DNA of 9,467 nucleotides from Chloroflexota bacterium (GTDB lineage Bacteria; Chloroflexota; Dehalococcoidia; Bin125), in the NCBI GenBank assembly GCA_026705105.1, contig JAPPBK010000420.1:1-9467 (forward strand), given 5' to 3'. The notes below the pieces were generated by a model that ran no database searches, was not told the DNA's origin, and saw only the letters and a program-made list of their open reading frames with translations. The position numbers and the translations under genes are program-made. Positions 1 through 5,467 of the stretch are shown one piece after another (the first letter of the stretch is position 1; every line of letters starts with the position of its first letter).

Positions 1-865
1 CGGCGCCGACGACGGTGTGCAGTTCGTCGATGAAGAGGATGACCTGGCCTTCGGACTCGCGGACCTCGTCGATCACGGACTTCAGGCGTTCCTCGAACTC
101 GCCGCGGAACTTGGCGCCGGCGAGCAGCACGCCCATGTCAAGCGCCATCAGCCGCTTGCCGCGCAGGTTGTCGGGCACGTCGTCGGCGGCCATGCGCTGA
201 GCGAGCGCCTCGGCGATGGCGGTCTTGCCGACGCCGGCCTCGCCGATGATCACCGGGTTGTTCTTGGTCCGGCGGTTGAGGATCTGCAGCACGCGGCGCA
301 GTTCGACGTCACGTCCGATGACGGGGTCGAGCTTGCCCTCCGAGGCGAGGCGGGTGATGTCGGTGGCGTAGCGGTTGAGCGAGTCGTAGTGCGACTCGGC
401 GTCGGGCTGGTCGACGCGGCGGGACCCCCGGATCTGCTGGAGCGCGCTGTAGAGTCGCTCGGCGGTGATGCCGTGGGCGCGCGTGATCTGCGCCGCGGGG
501 CCGCCGGAGTCTCCGGCGAGCGCGATCAGCAGATGCTCGACGCCGACGTATTCGTCGTTGAGGCGCTCGGCCTCGACGTTCGCTCGCTCGAGCAGCTGCA
601 CGACGCGCGGCGTGACGGTGAGCTGGACGACGTCGTAGCTCAGCTTCGGGGCCGCGTCAATCGCGGTGTCGGCGTCGGCGCGCAGGCGCGCGCGGTCGAC
701 GTTGAGGGCATTGAGCAGGTCGTTGGCAAGTCCGTCCTGGACCGTGGCGATGCTGGCCAGTAGATGCTCGACGTCCCACTGGGCGTGCTTCTTCTCGCGC
801 ACGAGTTGTTGGGATGCTTCCAGCAGTTGCTGGGCCTGGTTGGTGAATCGGTCTCGTCGCATCAT
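1..865 (-). CDS. clpB: ClpB disaggregase, N-terminal part (partial, cut by left window edge)
   Basis: This is the first 288 codons of the Hsp100 ATPase ClpB, which works with DnaK/DnaJ in the cytoplasm to pull proteins out of aggregates. The N-terminal Clp repeat domain covers about residues 6-145, with the two half-repeats around DVEHLLASI (31-39) and GVEHLLIAL (108-116). It is followed by the linker ending in KLDPVIGRD (178-186), then the first AAA+ domain with Walker A GEAGVGKT (208-215) and Walker B VILFIDE (275-281). The middle domain and second AAA+ domain lie outside the window. The usual Walker A proline (GEPGVGKT) is Ala here, a conservative change. I chose ATG 865-863 because AGGAG lies 8 nt upstream; a second ATG follows at 862. 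The start overlaps the hspR stop as ATGA, so translation is probably coupled. The N-domain matches ClpB better than ClpC. Confidence 0.95.
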   Translation of the reverse strand, partial: MMRRDRFTNQAQQLLEASQQLVREKKHAQWDVEHLLASIATVQDGLANDLLNALNVDRARLRADADTAIDAAPKLSYDVVQLTVTPRVVQLLERANVEAERLNDEYVGVEHLLIALAGDSGGPAAQITRAHGITAERLYSALQQIRGSRRVDQPDAESHYDSLNRYATDITRLASEGKLDPVIGRDVELRRVLQILNRRTKNNPVIIGEAGVGKTAIAEALAQRMAADDVPDNLRGKRLMALDMGVLLAGAKFRGEFEERLKSVIDEVRESEGQVILFIDELHTVVGA

Positions 866-1212
866 CGTCGTCGCTCCTGTCGGTGGTACTGCGGGCGTCG
901 GACCGCCGGCAGTTGTTGGTCACGCTGTCGTTGAACTTCGTCTTTGAGTTGCCGGTTCTCGCGTTCCAGTTCGCCAATCCGGTTGCGCAGGCGCAGGATG
1001 ATGTCGGCGCCGGCGAGGTTGACGCCGAGCTCGTCGATCAGGCGGCGGATCAGGCGCAGACGTTCAATGTCCTCCTCGCTGTAGAGCCGTTGGCGTCCCG
1101 AGGAGCGGGCGGGTTTGAGCAGGCCTTCGCGCTCGTAGGTGCGCAGCGTCTGTTGGTGGACGCCGACCATCTGCGCCGCGATCCGGATGGTGTAGACGGG
1201 GGTGTCGCTCAT
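862..1212 (-). CDS. hspR: Heat-shock repressor HspR (MerR family)
   Basis: The product is a 116-residue DNA-binding repressor of chaperone genes. In families where it has been studied, HspR binds inverted repeats called HAIR (CTTGAGT-N7-ACTCAAG) and uses DnaK as co-repressor. The MerR-type winged helix fills residues 5-75: the helix-turn-helix region with GVHQQTLRTYEREGLLKPAR (17-36), the RRLYS-like wing RQRLYSEEDIERLR (40-53), and the HspR-typical GVNLAG (63-68). A heptad-like charged segment (about 71-100) should form the dimerising coiled coil, and the tail is Arg/Gln-rich. The ATG at 1212 overlaps the dnaJ stop (ATGA) with a weak GAAGG upstream, and the stop overlaps the clpB start. Its position between dnaJ and clpB, plus HAIR half-sites upstream of the operon, points to autoregulation. 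It lacks the cysteine or effector-binding domain of metal or drug MerR regulators. Confidence 0.93.
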   Translation of the reverse strand: MSDTPVYTIRIAAQMVGVHQQTLRTYEREGLLKPARSSGRQRLYSEEDIERLRLIRRLIDELGVNLAGADIILRLRNRIGELERENRQLKDEVQRQRDQQLPAVRRPQYHRQERRR

Positions 1213-2147
1213 TGGTCGTCGCCTTCAAGTTCTCGCAGCCGGCGGAAGAGCTCGGTCTGCTCGGGGCCGAGCGGTTCCGGCATGCGCAGCCTGGCTTCGG
1301 CGAGGATGTCGCCGCGTCCCTCGCCGCGGAATCGGGGCATACCCTGTCCGGCGAGCCGAAAGATTCGGCCATTCTGGGTGCCGCCGGGGATGCGCAGCGC
1401 GAGGCGGCCGCTGCCGCCGAGCGAGCGCACGGCGACCTCGCCGCCCAGCGCGGCCGTGCTGACCGGCACGTCAACGGGCACGAGCAGGTCGTCGCCGCGT
1501 CGCTCGAAGACCGGGTCGTCGTCGACCTGGACGATCAGGAAGAGGTCGCCGTCGCGGCCGCCGCCGGTCTCCTCGCCCTTGCCGGTGAACTTGATTCGCT
1601 GTCCGTCGCGGACGCCGGGTGGGACCGTCAGTTCGAGGCGCGAGCCGCCGGCGCCGCGCTGGAGGGTGCGGGTCGTGCCGTGGAAGGCCTCGCGCAGGGA
1701 GACGTTGACGCTGTGCTCGATGTCGCGTCCCCGCGCGGGCCGGGCCGGCGCGCCGCCGCGCTGACCGCCAAAGAAGCTGCCGAAGATGTCGCCCAGGTCA
1801 CCGACATCGCCCATTTCGCCGAATTCGACGCGCACGTTGGGGTCGCCGCCGAAGGAGCGGTTGCCGAAGCCTCCGAAGCCGAAGCCGCCGCCGTTTTGCC
1901 GCTGCATCTCTTCGAGCTGCTCGGCGTGCTCCCACTGGTCGCCCCACTTGTCGTAGGCGGCGCGCTTGTCCGCGTCGGAGAGCACGTCGTTGGCGGCGTT
2001 GACCTGCTTGAAGCGTTCCTCGGCCTGCTTGTCACCGCCGGTCACATCGGGGTGATACTGGCGGGCGAGGCGTCGGTAGGCGGAGGAGATGTCCTTGTCT
2101 GAGGCATCTCTGGAAACGCCGAGGGTCTGGTAGAAGTCGAGGGGCAT
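1209..2147 (-). CDS. DnaJ/CbpA-type Hsp40 co-chaperone without zinc finger
   Basis: This 312-residue class B Hsp40 delivers substrates to DnaK and stimulates its ATPase. The J domain spans about residues 4-70, with the essential HPD at 32-34 (in RQYHPDVTGG). A Gly/Phe-rich stretch follows (about 84-105, including GGGFGFGGFG). Then come two C-terminal beta domains; DIEHSVNVSLREAFHGTTR opens the first and PPGVRDGQRIKFTGKG lies in it. There is no cysteine, so the CxxCxGxG zinc fingers of true DnaJ are missing, as in CbpA and many actinobacterial or chloroflexal second DnaJ proteins. The frame is open upstream to 2213, but I chose ATG 2147 because MPLDFYQTLGVSR is the normal J-domain start; only a weak GGA precedes it. 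It is the first gene of the operon with hspR and clpB, and its stop overlaps the hspR start. The symbol could be dnaJ or cbpA. Confidence 0.93.
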   Translation of the reverse strand: MPLDFYQTLGVSRDASDKDISSAYRRLARQYHPDVTGGDKQAEERFKQVNAANDVLSDADKRAAYDKWGDQWEHAEQLEEMQRQNGGGFGFGGFGNRSFGGDPNVRVEFGEMGDVGDLGDIFGSFFGGQRGGAPARPARGRDIEHSVNVSLREAFHGTTRTLQRGAGGSRLELTVPPGVRDGQRIKFTGKGEETGGGRDGDLFLIVQVDDDPVFERRGDDLLVPVDVPVSTAALGGEVAVRSLGGSGRLALRIPGGTQNGRIFRLAGQGMPRFRGEGRGDILAEARLRMPEPLGPEQTELFRRLRELEGDDQ

Positions 2148-2187
2148 GGTTGAGTCCGTTTGCGTCCTTGAGTGCAACGCTATCAGG
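2148..2187. promoter_or_regulatory. HspR (HAIR-like) half-sites in the dnaJ leader
   Basis: The plus strand carries GTTGAGT (2149-2155) and a perfect HAIR left arm CTTGAGT (2167-2173), an 18-bp-spaced direct pair. Exactly 7 nt after the perfect arm is TATCAGG (2181-2187), which matches the right arm ACTCAAG at 4 of 7 positions. These sites lie within 40 bp of the dnaJ start, downstream of the predicted -10. That fits a repressor roadblock for the dnaJ-hspR-clpB operon. The match to the HAIR consensus is seen in the sequence; HspR binding is inferred. Confidence 0.6.
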
Positions 2188-2215
2188 TTCTTCCAATGCT
2201 CGCCAGCGACCAATC

Positions 2216-2221
2216 AGTATA
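2216..2221 (-). promoter_or_regulatory. Candidate -10 element of the dnaJ-hspR-clpB operon
   Basis: On the minus strand TATACT sits in the only AT-rich stretch between the divergent genes, about 69 bp before the dnaJ ATG. No convincing -35 lies at 16-18 bp. The closest TTGA-like motif, TTGAGT (2241-2236), is part of a HAIR half-site with a spacer of only 14 bp. The promoter may therefore be weak or dependent on another sigma factor. Confidence 0.4.
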
Positions 2222-2242
2222 GTTATATGTATCACACTCAAG
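2222..2242. promoter_or_regulatory. HAIR-like site next to both divergent promoters
   Basis: ACTCAAG (2236-2242) is a perfect HAIR right arm. The matching left-arm position 7 nt earlier, GTTATAT (2222-2228), agrees with CTTGAGT at only 3 of 7 positions. The arm lies 4 bp upstream of the hsp20 -35 hexamer and in the -35 zone of the leftward promoter, so one bound HspR could affect both transcripts. The same bases also start the short inverted repeat TCAA-N5-TTGA (2238-2250). Confidence 0.5.
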
Positions 2243-2246
2243 ATTA

Positions 2247-2276
2247 TTGACACCTAGCGAAGGATCGGCGTATGTT
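2247..2276 (+). promoter_or_regulatory. Sigma-70 type promoter of hsp20
   Basis: A consensus -35 TTGACA (2247-2252) is followed after 18 bp by TATGTT (2271-2276). Transcription would start near 2283, giving a leader of about 50 nt before the hsp20 ATG at 2332. It is the best-matching promoter in the window and lies beside an HspR half-site, consistent with a housekeeping promoter held down by a repressor. Confidence 0.65.
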
Positions 2277-2331
2277 GTGGTCAACGCCGATGGGAACCAC
2301 GCTCAGCAGCATCGGCAGGAAGGAGCCTGAA

Positions 2332-2844
2332 ATGAGCAAGATTCTGATTCGTGACCCGTTTGCCGAGTTCGACAGCCTCTTCTCCGGTCAGTGGCCGAGG
2401 GCGTTCGCACGACGCCCGCGACGGGTTGCCTCGACCGCGGCCGGCAGCATGCCGACTACGTCCTGGCAGCTTCCGGTCAACGTCTACGAGAACGACGAGG
2501 GAATCGGCATCGAGGCCTGGGTGCCGGGCTTCGGCGAGGACGAGATCTCGGTGACCGTGGATGACGGTCAACTGACGATCCACGCAGAGCACGCGAGCGA
2601 CGAGAGCTCGGAGCAGGGCTCGGTCGAAGACCGCAAGTACCGCCGTCGCGAGGTGGCGCGCACGGTGTTGAGCCGCAGCTTCAAGCTTGACCCGGCCTAC
2701 GATTCCTCGAAAATCTCGGCCCAACTGGCCAACGGCGTGCTGGAGCTGTCGCTGCCCAAGGGCGAAGAGCCGGAGCCGCAGAAGATCGCGATCCACACCG
2801 GCGCGGTCAGCGAGGCGGTTGCGGAGGTCATCGACGAGAGCTAA
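2332..2844 (+). CDS. Small heat-shock protein, Hsp20/alpha-crystallin family
   Basis: The product is a 170-residue ATP-independent holdase that binds unfolding proteins in the cytoplasm and keeps them refoldable by DnaK and ClpB, both part of the network encoded next door. The alpha-crystallin domain spans about residues 45-143, beginning with LPVNVYEND and ending with the hallmark NGVLELSLPK (134-143). The C-terminal I-x-I oligomerisation motif is IAI (152-154). The N-terminal arm contains DPFAEFDSLF, typical of bacterial Hsp20. The reading frame is open from 2272, but ATG 2332 has an excellent AGGAG (2321-2325) with a 6-nt spacer, and the shorter form begins like the family. It is divergent from the dnaJ-hspR-clpB operon, and the shared intergenic region holds HspR half-sites, so co-repression by HspR is likely. 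Confidence 0.96.
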   Translation: MSKILIRDPFAEFDSLFSGQWPRAFARRPRRVASTAAGSMPTTSWQLPVNVYENDEGIGIEAWVPGFGEDEISVTVDDGQLTIHAEHASDESSEQGSVEDRKYRRREVARTVLSRSFKLDPAYDSSKISAQLANGVLELSLPKGEEPEPQKIAIHTGAVSEAVAEVIDES

Positions 2845-2855
2845 GCGACCAGGCA

Positions 2856-2903
2856 GCCCCCCTCTGCCTTCGGCATCTCCCCCCGCGGAGCGGGGGGAGA
2901 GAG
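2856..2903. repeat. Intergenic hairpin repeat, copy 1
   Basis: GCCCCCCTCTGCC (2856-2868) is joined directly to TTCGGCATCTCCCCCCGC (2869-2886); both blocks recur at 9414-9467. A small hairpin TGCC-TTC-GGCA (2865-2875) is followed by a perfect 11-bp stem, TCTCCCCCCGC (2876-2886) against GCGGGGGGAGA (2890-2900), with a GGA loop. It lies right after the hsp20 stop and may act as a transcript stabiliser or Rho-independent-like stop, but no T run follows. It has no coding content and no flanking target-site duplication. Confidence 0.75.
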
Positions 2904-2912
2904 GAGCAGCAG

Positions 2913-2939
2913 ACGGCTCCATCCAGAGGGTGGAGCCGT
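2913..2939 (+). terminator. Candidate terminator hairpin downstream of hsp20
   Basis: ACGGCTCCATCC (2913-2924) pairs with GGGTGGAGCCGT (2928-2939) over 12 bp, with one T-G wobble and an AGA loop. The T-rich tail is poor (GGTTT within 2943-2947), so it is a structural candidate only. It separates hsp20 from the next gene, whose start is 20 bp away. Confidence 0.5.
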
Positions 2940-2958
2940 CGTGGTTTAACCTGATCTC

Positions 2959-3522
2959 ATGGTGCAACGGATGCTGGCCCTGGTGCCCGACGAGCAGGCT
3001 CGCGCCCAGATCGACCTGGTGCGCGCGCTGTACGACCGCGAACAGGTCGACGCGACGCCGCCGCACATCCCCCTGACCGACCAGTTCGACGATCACTACG
3101 GACTGGGCGACCTGGAGCAGATGTTGGAGGTGATCCTCGGTCTGTTCCACCCGTTCATGCTGGAGCTGGGCGCGCCCCAGTCGTGGTACGACGACGGCGA
3201 GCATCTGTTGCAGATGGTGGCCGAGCAGGGCGCCGAGGATGCGCAGCGGATTTCCTCGATCGTCTATCGCGACCTGTATCCCGAACAAGCGCCGGACGCG
3301 CTGATCCGTTCGCGTTCACCAATGGAACGGACGGCGCTGACCGTGGGCCGGTTTCGCCGTGAGGCGGAAGCGGTCAACGCGGCGGAAGCGTTGGCGGCGC
3401 AGCGCTACTTCCTGGTGGTGACGCACGTCGGCGTGTTTGATGCGGTGGAGCAGTCGGAGGGTGCGTCGGGATGGTCGTTGCGGCGGTCGCTGCCGCTCGG
3501 TTCGATGATGGCCGACTTCTGA
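2959..3522 (+). CDS. Divergent LigT / 2H-phosphoesterase-like protein
   Basis: This 187-residue soluble protein has no signal peptide or membrane segment. Its layout resembles the 2'-5' RNA ligase (LigT, 2H phosphoesterase) fold: an opening strand MLALVPDE (5-12), PPHIPLTDQF (34-43) where the family has PPHxTL..F, HPFMLELG (64-71), TALTVGRF (125-132) where the family has HxTLxRF, then VTHVGVFDAV (154-163) and a closing WSLRRSLPLG (172-181). The first motif keeps His36 but has Pro for Thr/Ser, and the second motif has Thr125 instead of His. The classical two-histidine active site therefore looks broken, or His156 serves in its place. Assignment rests on pattern only, and it may be a non-enzymatic relative. 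ATG 2959 lacks a Shine-Dalgarno; ATG 2971, just before LALVPDE, is an alternative. It may share a transcript with 3612-4313. Confidence 0.5.
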   Translation: MVQRMLALVPDEQARAQIDLVRALYDREQVDATPPHIPLTDQFDDHYGLGDLEQMLEVILGLFHPFMLELGAPQSWYDDGEHLLQMVAEQGAEDAQRISSIVYRDLYPEQAPDALIRSRSPMERTALTVGRFRREAEAVNAAEALAAQRYFLVVTHVGVFDAVEQSEGASGWSLRRSLPLGSMMADF

Positions 3523-3611
3523 CCTGCTAGTAGTTCTAGTCGTTCGCCCGCTGTCGGAGTTCGCGTTGGAGTACTCTGAGCGTGTCTCCAGGTCAGCTGC
3601 GGAGGTGTGCG

Positions 3612-4313
3612 ATGCCGGTCGTGACAGTCTCAAGTCAGTACGGCGCGGGCGCGCGCGATGTCTCGCGCCGCTTGAGCCGCACGCTGGGGTTGGAGTACAT
3701 CGACCAGACGGTGCTGGTGGACGCCTCGCGGCAACTGGGCCGGACCGTGTCGGAGGTGGCGGAGAAGGACGAACGGACGGACTCGTTGCGAGCCCGTCTG
3801 GGGCACTTCCTGCAGCGGGCGCTGGAGCGCTCGGCGGCCGGCGGGGCGATCGACCCGATGCTTGGCTCAGGCAACCTGGAACTGATGCTGTCGCAGAGCT
3901 ACCAGGAGCTGTCGGACGCTGGCTCGGGCGTGGTCGATGACCGCGCGATCCTGACGACGACCTCGCAGATCATCGAATCGATCGCGCAGCGCGGCAACGT
4001 GGTGATCCTTGGCCGCGGCAGCCAGATGATCCTCAGGGACATGCCCGATGCGACCCATGTGCAGCTCGTGGCCGAGCCGGAAGTGGCGTTGGCCCGGGTC
4101 CAGGAGTGGGAGGGCGTCGACGAGGTCACGGCAGCGCGCAGCATCGAGGAGTTCAACCAGGGCCGCGCGGCATTCCACGAGAAGTTCTGGAAGGTGGACG
4201 TCTGGTCGCCACTGCTCTATGACGTGGTAATCAACACCACGCACTTGTCCTACGTGCAGGCGGCGGAGCTGGTCGCCTCGGTGATGGAGAAAAAGTCGGG
4301 CGTCGCGGTCTAG
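3612..4313 (+). CDS. Cytidylate kinase-like family protein
   Basis: The product is a 233-residue P-loop-fold protein of the cytidylate-kinase-like group (the Cytidylate_kin2 type), which resembles CMP kinase but usually lies apart from cmk. The start MPVVTVSSQYGAGARDVSRR (1-20) corresponds to the family ISRQYGSGGREIA; as in that family, the P-loop has no GKS lysine. LGLEYIDQ (25-32), VVILGRGSQMILRD (130-143) and LLYDVVINTTHLS (201-213) match the later conserved blocks. Its substrate is unknown, and nucleotide phosphorylation is only inferred. The frame is open from 3582, but ATG 3612 has GGAGGTG (3601-3607) with a short spacer, the best ribosome-binding site in this part. The gene follows the LigT-like gene after 89 bp, which contain a CTAG-N5-CTAG repeat near 3526-3538 and no clear promoter. 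Confidence 0.85.
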   Translation: MPVVTVSSQYGAGARDVSRRLSRTLGLEYIDQTVLVDASRQLGRTVSEVAEKDERTDSLRARLGHFLQRALERSAAGGAIDPMLGSGNLELMLSQSYQELSDAGSGVVDDRAILTTTSQIIESIAQRGNVVILGRGSQMILRDMPDATHVQLVAEPEVALARVQEWEGVDEVTAARSIEEFNQGRAAFHEKFWKVDVWSPLLYDVVINTTHLSYVQAAELVASVMEKKSGVAV

Positions 4314-4317
4314 GATT

Positions 4318-4331
4318 CGCCCCCGGGGGCG
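4318..4331. terminator. GC palindrome between convergent genes
   Basis: CGCCCCCGGGGGCG is a perfect 14-bp palindrome inside the 21-bp gap between the stops at 4313 and 4335. It could fold into a short hairpin in transcripts from either side and act as a minimal bidirectional stop. There is no T tract, so the function is a guess from position. Confidence 0.35.
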
Positions 4332-4334
4332 GAC

Positions 4335-4610
4335 TCAGCTGACCAGGCTGCGAAGCACATCTTCAGCAGCGATCAGGCGCGGGGCCATGCCGAACTGACC
4401 GTGGATCTGCAAGCCTTCGGCGTCCGGTCGTTCGCGCAGGCCGATGGCGTCCCGGTAGCGGGTCATAACCGGGTGGTCTTCGCCGACGGCGTCGCTCAGG
4501 AGTTCCTCGGCGGCGTCGCGCCAGCGCATGAAATCGTCGGTGGTGGGACCGATCGAGCGGATGTAGCGGGAGCGATCGAGAAGCTGTTCGACTTGCTGGT
4601 TGAGGTCCAT
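4335..4610 (-). CDS. Small protein of unknown function (91 aa)
   Basis: I do not recognise this family. The 91-residue product is acidic, lacks cysteine and membrane segments, and is probably mostly helical: a first amphipathic stretch MDLNQQVEQLLDRSRYIRSI (1-20), then DDFMRWRDAAEELLSDAVGE (25-44), DHPVMTRYRDAIG (45-57), and a final helix APRLIAAEDVLRSLV (76-90). The pattern 'F..W...A..LL....G..HPV...Y' resembles N-terminal helical domains found in several uncharacterised bacterial proteins, but this is only an impression. The frame is open upstream to 4781, yet that part overlaps rimI and reads like non-coding Arg/Pro/Ser-rich sequence, so I chose ATG 4610. No Shine-Dalgarno precedes it; TACACT 6 nt before the ATG-proximal CTCTCC leaves leaderless initiation possible. 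It lies 109 bp downstream of rimI in the same direction. Confidence 0.6.
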   Translation of the reverse strand: MDLNQQVEQLLDRSRYIRSIGPTTDDFMRWRDAAEELLSDAVGEDHPVMTRYRDAIGLRERPDAEGLQIHGQFGMAPRLIAAEDVLRSLVS

Positions 4611-4641
4611 GCGGGAGAGTGTATCGCAGGTGCGGAGGGGT

Positions 4642-4714
4642 GCCGGTTTCTGCGTGAAGCGGGCACTTGGATGCGGTTGAAACGGGGAGCTGGTTCCTGC
4701 GCGAAGCGGGAACT
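4642..4714. repeat. Two imperfect tandem hairpin repeats, 47-bp period
   Basis: Two 26-bp units, 4642-4667 and 4689-4714, agree at 22 of 26 positions around the core GCGGG/TGAAGC or GCGAAGC. The second folds into an 8-bp stem GTTCCTGC (4693-4700) against GCGGGAAC (4706-4713) with a GCGAA loop and one T-G pair. The first has the same layout with one mismatch. They occupy most of the gap between the rimI stop and the 91-aa gene, which otherwise holds nothing recognisable. Confidence 0.7.
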
Positions 4715-4719
4715 GGGCG

Positions 4720-5292
4720 TTACCGGCGGGCCTGCCAGCGCTCGGAAGCGCGACCGCCGCGGTCGTCCCAATCCAGCGCAAGACCGGCTGGCCAACGATC
4801 GGCGGCTAATGGGCCAATGCTGGTTTCCACGGACGATGGAGTAGGCGCGCTCATCAGGACGCCGTCTTCACGGGGGTTGGCGTAGAAGTTGCTGCGCACG
4901 GCGTCCTCGCTGAAGCCTCGGCTGCGGTAGAGCCGGCGGGCGGCCGTGTTGGAGACCCGGACTTCGAGCTGGATCAACTCGCAGTCGAGCCGCTGGGCGA
5001 GGCGGAAGACGCAGTGGAGCAGGATCGCGCCGAGACCCTGACCCTGCGCGTTGGGATCGACGGCAAACGTACAGAGCTGAAGCTGATCGACGATGTGCCA
5101 GGCGCCGAAGTAGCCGAGCAGCCGATCTTGCTGGTCGGTGAGGACGTAGAAGACGCTGATCGGCGACTCGGTCAGTTCGCCGACGAAGTAGCGGCGGCTC
5201 CAGCCGGACTGGCCGAACGCACGGCCGTCGAGCTCGGTGACGGCGTCGACATAATCGAGGGTCATGGGCCGGAGTTGGAGCGAAGGGGACAT
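4720..5292 (-). CDS. rimI: RimI-type N-alpha-acetyltransferase
   Basis: This GNAT enzyme transfers acetyl from acetyl-CoA to the N-terminal amine of proteins, classically Ala1 of ribosomal protein S18. The GNAT core covers residues 5-148. LCTFAVDPNAQGQGLGAILL (73-92) holds the beta4 strand and the Q-x-x-G-x-G acetyl-CoA loop (83-88). LEVRVSNTAARRLYRSRGF (109-127) is diagnostic for RimI, with Glu110 and Tyr122 at the spacing of the catalytic Glu and Tyr of E. coli RimI. FYANPREDGVLM (136-147) is the usual RimI ending. After that comes an unusual extra tail of about 43 residues rich in Ala, Arg, Trp and Asp, making 190 residues versus about 150 normally. ATG 5292 fits the domain start, but only a weak GGA precedes it. 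The gene is divergent from the ABC exporter operon. Confidence 0.9.
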   Translation of the reverse strand: MSPSLQLRPMTLDYVDAVTELDGRAFGQSGWSRRYFVGELTESPISVFYVLTDQQDRLLGYFGAWHIVDQLQLCTFAVDPNAQGQGLGAILLHCVFRLAQRLDCELIQLEVRVSNTAARRLYRSRGFSEDAVRSNFYANPREDGVLMSAPTPSSVETSIGPLAADRWPAGLALDWDDRGGRASERWQARR

Positions 5293-5355
5293 GGGAATGC
5301 GTCCGCGCTGAAGGGTCCTGGATTACGTCCGAGTGATCCGGATCGGGCTCATCGG

Positions 5356-5384
5356 GTGTCGCGTATGCGGCGCACCACTATAAT
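5356..5384 (+). promoter_or_regulatory. Candidate promoter of the ABC exporter operon
   Basis: TATAAT (5379-5384) is an exact -10 consensus, rare in such GC-rich DNA. The -35 position (around 5356-5361, GTGTCG) matches poorly. Transcription would start near 5391, giving a leader of about 73 nt before the TTG start at 5464. On the opposite strand the overlapping bases read TATAGT (5382-5377), so the site might also fire towards rimI. Confidence 0.45.
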
Positions 5385-5395
5385 GCTGATGAACT

Positions 5396-5467
5396 ATGGA
5401 TGAGTCTGAGCGGCGGACCGACGCCGTGGTGGCGCCTGACAGCCGCCCGCTCGGGAGCCGAAATTGA
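5396..5467 (+). other. Possible 23-codon leader ORF overlapping the exporter start
   Basis: ATG 5396 opens a 23-codon frame, beginning MDESERRTDA and ending RPLGSRN, with stop TGA at 5465-5467. The stop overlaps the TTG start codon of the exporter gene as TTGA. The ATG lies just 5 nt or so after the predicted transcript start, so it would be read as an almost leaderless message. The peptide is hydrophilic and has no stalling motif that I know. It could couple translation to the unusual TTG start, or the overlap may be chance. Confidence 0.3.

Noticed and set aside
17..2102. Long plus-strand frames opposite clpB, hspR and dnaJ (17-763, 883-1764, 1212-2102)
   Set aside because: They are antisense shadows of well-identified minus-strand chaperone genes and have shadow-like Val/Ala/Gly/Asp-rich composition.
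2152..2178. A CIRCE (HrcA) operator suggested by GAGTGCAA near 2170
   Set aside because: The left arm TTAGCACTC is missing at the 9-bp spacing, and the same bases fit the HspR arm CTTGAGT better.
2281..3288. A 335-codon minus-strand frame across hsp20 and the LigT-like gene
   Set aside because: It crosses two plus-strand genes and both intergenic hairpins, shows no motif, and hsp20 is unmistakable on the plus strand.
3526..3538. CTAG-N5-CTAG short inverted repeat between the LigT-like and kinase-like genes
   Set aside because: Four-base arms this short are expected by chance, and no promoter or known operator coincides with it.
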